Source: Vreelandella sp042466685
GTDB lineage: Bacteria > Pseudomonadota > Gammaproteobacteria > Pseudomonadales > Halomonadaceae
Direction of reading: 5' to 3'
DNA length: 64,000 nucleotides
NCBI RefSeq assembly: GCF_042466685.1
Contig: NZ_CP170448.1
Location: 62,001-126,000 of the forward strand
The notes under the pieces were generated by a model. It was not told the DNA's origin and ran no database searches. It worked only from the letters and a program-made list of their open reading frames with translations. Below are positions 58,719 to 64,000 of this stretch, piece by piece. How positions within the stretch are numbered: the stretch's first letter is position 1; each line of letters begins with the position of its first letter. The position numbers and the translations under genes are program-made.

Positions 58719-59132
58719 ATGTCAGCACCTACACCTGCTCATGATAAAAATGCTCAACAGATGCTGCTCGCTAGCTATGAAACGCTATTGAGCCGCGTTG
58801 AATATATGCATGAACTTGCGAACGCCGAGCAGTGGGCAGAGCTGATTGATCAGCGTACAAGCTATGTGGTGCTGGTGGAGCAACTGCGTGAGCTGGATTC
58901 TAACGTTGAGCTTGATGCGGCTGCCCAGCAGCGGAAAGTAGAGCTAATTGAGCGCATTCTTGAGCATGATGTGGAGATTCGGCGCCGCTTGGTGTCGCGT
59001 CGTGATGAGCTGGGTAAGCTAATTGAAGTTTCTCAGCGTCAGCGAGACTTGCATCGCGCTTATGCGCCCCAGCAAGGCACTGCGGTAGCGGCCTACGAAG
59101 CGGATGATCCTGACTCTACGAGGTCATCGTGA
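58719..59132 (+). CDS. fliT: Flagellar chaperone FliT-like
   Basis: Helical protein of 137 residues just after fliS. The ATG at 58719 (MSAPTPAHDKNAQQMLLASY) follows the fliS stop by seven bases. Its position, size and heptad-rich helices (YETLLSRVEYMHELANAEQW, RKVELIERILEHDVEIRRRL) fit FliT, the FliD chaperone which in enterobacteria also restrains FlhDC. The family is poorly conserved, so the call leans on context. Confidence 0.75.
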   Translation: MSAPTPAHDKNAQQMLLASYETLLSRVEYMHELANAEQWAELIDQRTSYVVLVEQLRELDSNVELDAAAQQRKVELIERILEHDVEIRRRLVSRRDELGKLIEVSQRQRDLHRAYAPQQGTAVAAYEADDPDSTRSS

Positions 59133-60484
59133 GCGGTATCACTCCCCTTATTGATACGCTCTTGCACCAGGTGCTGGGGCGGCAAGGGGAGCTGTCATTG
59201 CAGCGAGCGCTGGATCAGCCCGTAAAGCCTGTTCACCCAGGCCAGGGGCCGCGGGCAGTGATGGGCGATGCGAATTTGGATGGGCGAGCCTCACCGTTAA
59301 GCGATTTAAAACGTTTGCCACTTCCCGCCGATGGAGGGCGAGCGCAGCCCCGCGGTGAAGCGCCGAACTCTCCACCGGGGTCTACACAGACACATTTTAG
59401 TCCTGCTGCGAGAACCATCGCTGATGTTCTACTGCGCTTTCCCGCGCCCCCTTCAGTAATGCGACCAGAAGCACCTCTTATTAGCAGTCAGGAAACCCCA
59501 ACGGCGAGTGCAGTAGCAACGCGCTTAGAGGCCAGTATTCGCGATAGTGGTCTGTTTTATGAGTCGCACTTAAAGCGCTGGTTTCAGGGTGAAGGAACCC
59601 GCCAGCAGCTACTGAACCAGCCGCAGATGCAGACAGGGCCTCGTTCACTTGCTTCGCTTTTACCAACAAGCTTGAGTGGGGCTCTCCCTGCGTCGGCGCC
59701 TCCATCTACAGCACCCGCGTCAGCGGTGTCTCCAACTGCTGGTTCTCCAGCAGCCCTGGTTTCTGCGCCCTTGGCAGCTCCGCCAGTGGTGCAGGGTGGG
59801 ATGACTATTTTACCTAATGTGCCGCTAATACCTGTTTCCCATGAGCAAGGCTTAAATGCTCGCTTGGCGGGTGTGGCACCTCATTTATTAGCAACTGGCT
59901 CGATGGCTACTGCGGCCCAGGCTCCCGCGGTGGCTTCGCAGGCGCCGTCTAGTCCCGCCCAGGCTGGTTCTGTTTCAACGCCTGCCGAGGTGCGCGAGGG
60001 TCATCAGGCTAGGGCAGAGATAAGCCAGGCTCGGGAGGTCGCAGAGTTGATGGTCAATCGCCCAGCTCGCGAGGTCGTCCACGAAAGCTTGCAGAGTCTG
60101 GTGCGACAGCAGCTTGAAATGCTGGTGATGCCGACTATTCGCTGGGAAGGCGATGTCTGGGCAGGCATTTTTATGGCCTTGGTCATCAACCTGCCTGCCC
60201 GGGAGGAGGGGGCGGAGGGCAAGGAGAAAGAGGGCGAGCAGGATGGTGGGTGGCGCTCTGATATGCAGCTAGATGTTCCCAACTTGGGAGCCTTCAATGC
60301 ATCCCTTTGGCTCTATCGAAATGTGCTGAGTATCGATTTCACTACCGACAGCACAGAGGTTTATCAGCGTATCGATGCCGGGTTGCCCGCACTAGAGAAG
60401 CGGCTAAGCGCTTTAGATTTGCAAAAAGTGCAGCTTCGCGCACGCCATATCGAAGCGGAGGCAGCCTATGGCAACGCCGGGTGA
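59129..60484 (+). CDS. FliK-like protein (second hook-length control type C-terminus)
   Basis: Protein of 451 residues starting with GTG at 59129, overlapping the fliT stop by four bases. The long middle is low complexity (Pro, Ala, Ser), as in rulers. The last 120 residues fit a Flg_hook domain: LVRQQLEMLVMPTIRWEGDV, QLDVPNLGAFNASLWLYRNV and LEKRLSALDLQKVQLRAR. It is separate from the canonical fliK at 48249. It overlaps the next gene, an FlhB C-terminal homologue, the natural partner of a FliK switch domain. Role inferred: a second export-switch pair expressed late under sigma28. Confidence 0.75.
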   Translation: MSGITPLIDTLLHQVLGRQGELSLQRALDQPVKPVHPGQGPRAVMGDANLDGRASPLSDLKRLPLPADGGRAQPRGEAPNSPPGSTQTHFSPAARTIADVLLRFPAPPSVMRPEAPLISSQETPTASAVATRLEASIRDSGLFYESHLKRWFQGEGTRQQLLNQPQMQTGPRSLASLLPTSLSGALPASAPPSTAPASAVSPTAGSPAALVSAPLAAPPVVQGGMTILPNVPLIPVSHEQGLNARLAGVAPHLLATGSMATAAQAPAVASQAPSSPAQAGSVSTPAEVREGHQARAEISQAREVAELMVNRPAREVVHESLQSLVRQQLEMLVMPTIRWEGDVWAGIFMALVINLPAREEGAEGKEKEGEQDGGWRSDMQLDVPNLGAFNASLWLYRNVLSIDFTTDSTEVYQRIDAGLPALEKRLSALDLQKVQLRARHIEAEAAYGNAG

Positions 60485-60761
60485 GCGTCGCCGCCAAGCC
60501 GTTGCCTTGGCTTATCAGGAGAATGATCGCGCGCCTCGTGTAGTGGCGAAAGGCTATGGGGATTTGGCCGAGCGTATTATGGCAGAAGCACATCGCCAGG
60601 GTATTTATGTGCATGATGCCCCCGAGCTGGTAGCACTTTTAATGCAACTGGACTTGGACGCAGAAATTCCCCCGGGCCTTTATCAAATTGTCGCAGAACT
60701 GCTGGTATGGGTGTTCGAGTTATCAGAAGAAGGGCTAAGTCATCGTGAAATGCCTGAGTAG
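60468..60761 (+). CDS. Stand-alone FlhB cytoplasmic-domain protein
   Basis: Protein of 97 residues matching only the FlhB/YscU C-terminal domain after the autocleavage site: QAVALAYQENDRAPRVVAKG, then YVHDAPELVALLMQLDLDAE and IPPGLYQIVAELLVWVFEL. The NPTH cleavage motif and membrane domain are absent; the protein begins about where the small cleaved fragment of FlhB begins. Similar free domains (FhlB/FlhX/YlqH-type) can replace that fragment in some bacteria. It overlaps the FliK-like gene by 17 bases. Confidence 0.85.
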   Translation: MATPGERRRQAVALAYQENDRAPRVVAKGYGDLAERIMAEAHRQGIYVHDAPELVALLMQLDLDAEIPPGLYQIVAELLVWVFELSEEGLSHREMPE

Positions 60762-60867
60762 CCAATTACAGACATTGTGTGTAACCATGAGGTTCGGTAA
60801 TAAAAAGTCATTAACGGCGCCAGTATAATGGTCACAACATCGCGCCTGAGTCGTTCAATGGGACATC

Positions 60868-61200
60868 ATGAGTCAAACCAACTTTCTCGATGAAATTCAG
60901 GAAATAAATTTAGCTTATTTGCTTCTGGCGCAGCGCTTGCTTGATGAAGATCGTGAGGCTGCTATGTTTCGGTTGAAAATAGATAGCGATGTCGCTGATC
61001 TGATTGTATCGCTGAGCGCGCGCCAACTCACCAAGCTGGCGCGAACCAGTCAGTTGTTGTGCCGGTTTAGTCAAATGAGTGCTGAGCGGCTTCGTCAGCT
61101 CACTGATAATCCTCGCGATCAGGGCCTGGCTGGCTTACATGCTTCGTTGTTATTGGCCGGAGAAACATTTGAGCCAATGCCTGCGGAGGACACAAAATGA
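60868..61200 (+). CDS. flhD: Flagellar master regulator subunit FlhD
   Basis: Protein of 110 residues, part of the FlhD4C2 activator of middle flagellar genes. The family core is EIQEINLAYLLLAQRLLDED and LIVSLSARQLTKLARTSQLL. GGGAC lies before the start. The promoter should lie in 60762-60867, but I did not find a confident box. It overlaps flhC by four bases. Confidence 0.95.
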   Translation: MSQTNFLDEIQEINLAYLLLAQRLLDEDREAAMFRLKIDSDVADLIVSLSARQLTKLARTSQLLCRFSQMSAERLRQLTDNPRDQGLAGLHASLLLAGETFEPMPAEDTK

Positions 61201-61739
61201 GCCAGAAAAGCTTGATCGATGAAATGCACCAAGTGCAGTTGGCAATCGAATTGATTGAGCTGGGGGCACGGTTGCAGGTGCTGGAAACAGAAACAGAATT
61301 GAGCCGTACGCGTTTGATCAAGCTTTATAAGGAAGTGCGTGGTATGTCCCCCCCCAAGGGGATGCTGCCTTTTTCCACTGACTGGTTTATTACCTGGCTT
61401 CCCAATGTTCATTCGTCCTTGTTTTACAATATTTATTTAAGCCTCAAGGAAGCGGCAGGTTGCGACCGAATCGATGCCTTCGTCAAAGCGTATCGGCTCT
61501 ATGACGAACAAATGTCGCTAGAAAAGGTAGAGCCGGTTCTTGGGCTTACCCGTGCTTGGACACTAATACGTTTTTTCGAGAGTGATTTACTCCAGCTTAA
61601 TCAATGCACGCGCTGTGGCGGGCAGTTTGTGGCCCATGCCCACAGCCCTGCCCAGCATTACGTCTGCGGCATATGTCAGCCACCTTCACGGGCAGGGAAG
61701 ACACGCAAAGCACAGCAAGAGAATAGTGAAAAAATGTAA
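61197..61739 (+). CDS. flhC: Flagellar master regulator subunit FlhC
   Basis: DNA-binding subunit of FlhD4C2, 180 residues. The zinc site has four cysteines, C137, C140, C157 and C160 (CTRCGGQF and CGIC), the same positions as in E. coli. The N-terminal half has HQVQLAIELIELGARLQVLE and MLPFSTDWFITWLPNVHSSL. With FlhD it should activate flgA, flgB, fliL, fliF and fliE promoters of this cluster. Confidence 0.95.
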   Translation: MSQKSLIDEMHQVQLAIELIELGARLQVLETETELSRTRLIKLYKEVRGMSPPKGMLPFSTDWFITWLPNVHSSLFYNIYLSLKEAAGCDRIDAFVKAYRLYDEQMSLEKVEPVLGLTRAWTLIRFFESDLLQLNQCTRCGGQFVAHAHSPAQHYVCGICQPPSRAGKTRKAQQENSEKM

Positions 61740-61993
61740 CAACCTCATCGACCTCGCCACCAATAGCAAAAATTAGGGTATAAGACGTAGTGATGAGTGC
61801 TTGGTCGTAAAGTATGAGCGTATCGGCGTAGATAGCTACAAAAGTTAGCGATACTTTTTAATTAGACAATAGCTTAGCCCTAGTATGATCGGGTGTAAGT
61901 GATGCTTGGGATGGAACAACGCTTAAACATCAGAACAGGTGGCTAAGTTTTGGTTCCCTTACATTAATACTGAATACCGCAAGGACTCTGCTT

Positions 61994-62863
61994 GTGCTGA
62001 TACCTCTAGGCTATGTAATCGTATTGCTGTCCGTCTTTGGTGGCTATGTGCTGGCAGGTGGCAGCTTAGGCCCCCTGTACCAACCCCTTGAACTCCTTAT
62101 CATTGGCGGGGCTGGTGTTGGTGCATTCATCGCAGCGAACAATGGCAAGGCGATTAAAGCCACATTTAAAATTCTGCCCCGGCTCAAGCGCGCAAAAAAA
62201 TATAACAAAACACTTTATATGGAGCTAATGGCTCTGCAGTTCAAATTATTATCCAAGATTCGTCGTGAGGGGATGTTAGGCATTGAGCGGGATATTGATA
62301 ATCCGCAAGAGAGCCCTCTATTTCAGGAGCACCCTACAGTACTGGCTGATCCTCATATCATGAATTTCCTAACGGATTACCTGCGCTTAATGGTTAGTGG
62401 TGGTATGGAGCCCATGGAAATCGATGAGCTGATGCTGCATGAGATTGAAGTCTTTGAGCAGGAGGCCCATGTGCCCATTGACGCGATTGCCAAAGTGGGC
62501 GATGCAATGCCGGCTTTCGGCATTGTGGCGGCGGTGATGGGGGTTGTTAAAACACTTACCTATGCCGACGCCTCACCGAGCCAGATGGGCGAGATGATTG
62601 CTCATGCGCTGGTAGGCACCTTCCTGGGTATTTTGTTGGGCTATGGTTTTGTCAGCCCCCTTGCAAGCTACATTGACCGGCAGGCTAAAGAAGCTGAAAA
62701 AATGCTCCAGTGTATTCGTATCACGCTGCTGGCCAGTTTGCATGGTTACGCGCCGCAGTTGGCGGTTGAGTTTGGCCGCAAGGCACTATTTACTGCCGAG
62801 CGCCCAAGCTTTATCGAGCTTGAAGAGTACGTGAGGGATGCAAAAAAGGCCGGTAGCGCATGA
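61994..62863 (+). CDS. motA: Flagellar motor stator protein MotA
   Basis: Stator subunit of 289 residues with four membrane segments and a large cytoplasmic loop between the second and third. It starts with GTG at 61994, with AAGGA upstream. The motif region KVGDAMPAFGIVAAVMGVVK near residue 165 holds the conserved proline that faces MotB. The 254 bases before it (61740-61993) lack a good sigma28 box. It overlaps motB by four bases. Confidence 0.97.
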   Translation: MLIPLGYVIVLLSVFGGYVLAGGSLGPLYQPLELLIIGGAGVGAFIAANNGKAIKATFKILPRLKRAKKYNKTLYMELMALQFKLLSKIRREGMLGIERDIDNPQESPLFQEHPTVLADPHIMNFLTDYLRLMVSGGMEPMEIDELMLHEIEVFEQEAHVPIDAIAKVGDAMPAFGIVAAVMGVVKTLTYADASPSQMGEMIAHALVGTFLGILLGYGFVSPLASYIDRQAKEAEKMLQCIRITLLASLHGYAPQLAVEFGRKALFTAERPSFIELEEYVRDAKKAGSA

Positions 62864-63807
62864 GTAAGGGTGGTGACAAGCGTCCGATCGTCATTCGGCG
62901 CAAAAAAGTCGTTCATGCCCACCACGGTGGCGCTTGGAAAATAGCCCTAGCGGATTTTATGACCGCTCTCATGGCTTTCTTTTTAGTGTTGTGGATTTTA
63001 AGTATCGCCAGTGAAGAAGAGCGGCGGGGTGTAGCGGAGTACTTTAGCACCCCCCTCGTCAATGCCGTCACCGGTGGGGATCGCTCTGGTAGTACCAGTG
63101 CAATTCCTGGCGGCGGGCCGGATCCGACCCATAGCGATGGGGAGCGGGCACGCATTGATAGCGCTCAGCGCACTCGCCCAAGCATGCAGGAGCGCAACTT
63201 CTTCAGGAATTTGCAACAGCGTATCGAGCGAGCTATTGAGCGAGATCCAGAGCTGCGCCAGTTGCGCAATCAAATGCGTTTTGATTTAACCCGCGAAGGG
63301 CTACGTATACAGCTGCTGGATACTGATCAGCGCCCCATGTTTGAGTTAGGTAGCGATCAGGTCGCCCCTTATATGCGCAGCCTGTTACGCACTATTGCGC
63401 CGCTGTTAAACGAGCTTCCCAATGAGCTAAGTATCAGTGGCCATACCGATAGCGTTCCCTATGCGGGTGGCTATCGCGGCTACAGTAACTGGGAGCTTTC
63501 CAATGACCGCGCTAACGCATCGCGCCGTGAGCTTATTGCGGGTGGCTTTGATCCAGATCAATTACTGCGTGTATCGGGCTTTGCGGATCGCGCGTTGTTG
63601 CCCGAGACTGAGCCAACCGACCCGATTAACCGACGCATAGAGCTGGTGGTGCTCTTCCCTGAGATTGCTGAGGCGATTCGCAATCCCTCGGTAATGGAAC
63701 CCGGAACTGCATCGCCGGAGGCTTCAATCGAAGCGTTAGAAGCTGCAACCGAAGTGCCAATTGAATCAACACAACAAGACGAGCCTCAGGCGCAAGCGCA
63801 AGAGTAA
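62860..63807 (+). CDS. motB: Flagellar motor stator protein MotB
   Basis: Stator subunit of 315 residues. A single membrane helix begins WKIALADFMTALMAFFLVLW with the proton-carrying Asp32. A plug/linker region follows, then an OmpA-like peptidoglycan-binding domain (LSISGHTDSVPYAGGYRGYS, NDRANASRRELIAGGFDPDQ). The last 40 residues are acidic and Gln/Glu rich. The A-D-F-M-T helix is of the proton-driven MotB type rather than PomB, an inference from pattern only. Confidence 0.97.
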   Translation: MSKGGDKRPIVIRRKKVVHAHHGGAWKIALADFMTALMAFFLVLWILSIASEEERRGVAEYFSTPLVNAVTGGDRSGSTSAIPGGGPDPTHSDGERARIDSAQRTRPSMQERNFFRNLQQRIERAIERDPELRQLRNQMRFDLTREGLRIQLLDTDQRPMFELGSDQVAPYMRSLLRTIAPLLNELPNELSISGHTDSVPYAGGYRGYSNWELSNDRANASRRELIAGGFDPDQLLRVSGFADRALLPETEPTDPINRRIELVVLFPEIAEAIRNPSVMEPGTASPEASIEALEAATEVPIESTQQDEPQAQAQE

Positions 63808-63860
63808 CCTGAGCCTGTCATAGCCTTTCACATAAAAGCGACGTTAAGGTGGAGCGGTGC

Positions 63861-64000
63861 ATGGATATAGCGGATTTTTTTGACACCTTTTTTGAAGAGG
63901 CTGAAGAGCTGCTGTCGGATATGGAACAGCACTTACTGGAGCTGGATGTTGACGATCCAGACAGTGAGCAGCTCAATGCTATTTTCCGTGCCGCCCACTC
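63861..64000 (+). CDS. cheA: Chemotaxis histidine kinase CheA, 5' end only
   Basis: The first 46 codons of CheA. The Hpt domain begins MDIADFFDTFFEEAEELLSD and reaches the phospho-acceptor His46 in IFRAAHS at the window edge. AAGGTGGAG lies before the ATG. The motAB-cheA order is that of enterobacteria and implies a che operon beyond the window. Confidence 0.95.
   Translation, partial: MDIADFFDTFFEEAEELLSDMEQHLLELDVDDPDSEQLNAIFRAAH

Noticed and set aside
61809..61835. Sigma28 promoter before motA
   Set aside because: TAAAGTAT is present but no GCCGATA-like -10 occurs at N11 or close to it.

Overview
The window is a chromosomal segment of a Halomonas-type gammaproteobacterium (Halomonadaceae). 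The evidence is the 16S rRNA, the FlhDC-controlled flagellar system, the TRAP (TAXI) transporter and the general gene content. There is no phage, IS element, CRISPR array or obvious genomic island. Nearly all the sequence is coding or rRNA.

Region 1 (1-10.1 kb) is central and one-carbon metabolism. It runs tkt (partial, minus), metK, a three-gene ferric-siderophore-type ABC importer with a possible Fur box, ligB (an NAD-dependent ligase with a signal-peptide-like N-terminus), an AEC-family carrier and metF. Region 2 (10.2-24.6 kb) holds a TAXI-TRAP transporter (fused 4TM/12TM permease plus receptor), yheV, prlC, an NSS-family Na+ symporter, a gamma-carbonic anhydrase-like protein and a YdjM-like membrane protein. 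It ends with an lldR-dctB-dctD operon divergent from lldD (L-lactate dehydrogenase). The TRAP promoter region carries a sigma54-type promoter and two DctD-like enhancer palindromes. This links it to dctBD about 7 kb away. LldR-type operators (TGGTNNNACCA) flank the lldR/lldD divergent promoters.

Region 3 (24.6-30.1 kb) is one complete rRNA operon (16S-23S-5S, plus strand). It has a P1 promoter, boxA, RNase III processing stalks and a terminator, and no tRNA in either spacer. A short SDR gene follows.

Region 4 (31.0-64.0 kb) is a large flagellar/chemotaxis cluster. It runs flgN-flgM-flgA (minus) | flgBCDEFGHIJ and flgKL (plus) | fliR-Q-P-O-N-M-L and fliK-J-I-H-G-F (minus) | fliE (plus) | flaG (minus) | a YcgR/PilZ-HD-GYP fusion | fliS-fliT-fliK-like-flhB-like (plus) | flhDC | motAB | cheA (partial). 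Four well-matched sigma28 (FliA) promoters can be read directly, in front of flgMN, flgKL, flaG and fliS. Together with FlhDC and FlgM this indicates an enterobacterial-style hierarchy: FlhDC -> hook-basal body, then FlgM export -> FliA genes. Flagellin, fliD, fliA, flhA and full-length flhB are not in the window.

The most unusual items are the PilZ/degenerate HD-GYP fusion in the flagellar locus, the paired FliK-like and stand-alone FlhB C-terminal proteins under sigma28 control, a triplicated FliH-docking-like motif in FliN, and the sigma54/DctD control region in front of the TRAP transporter.
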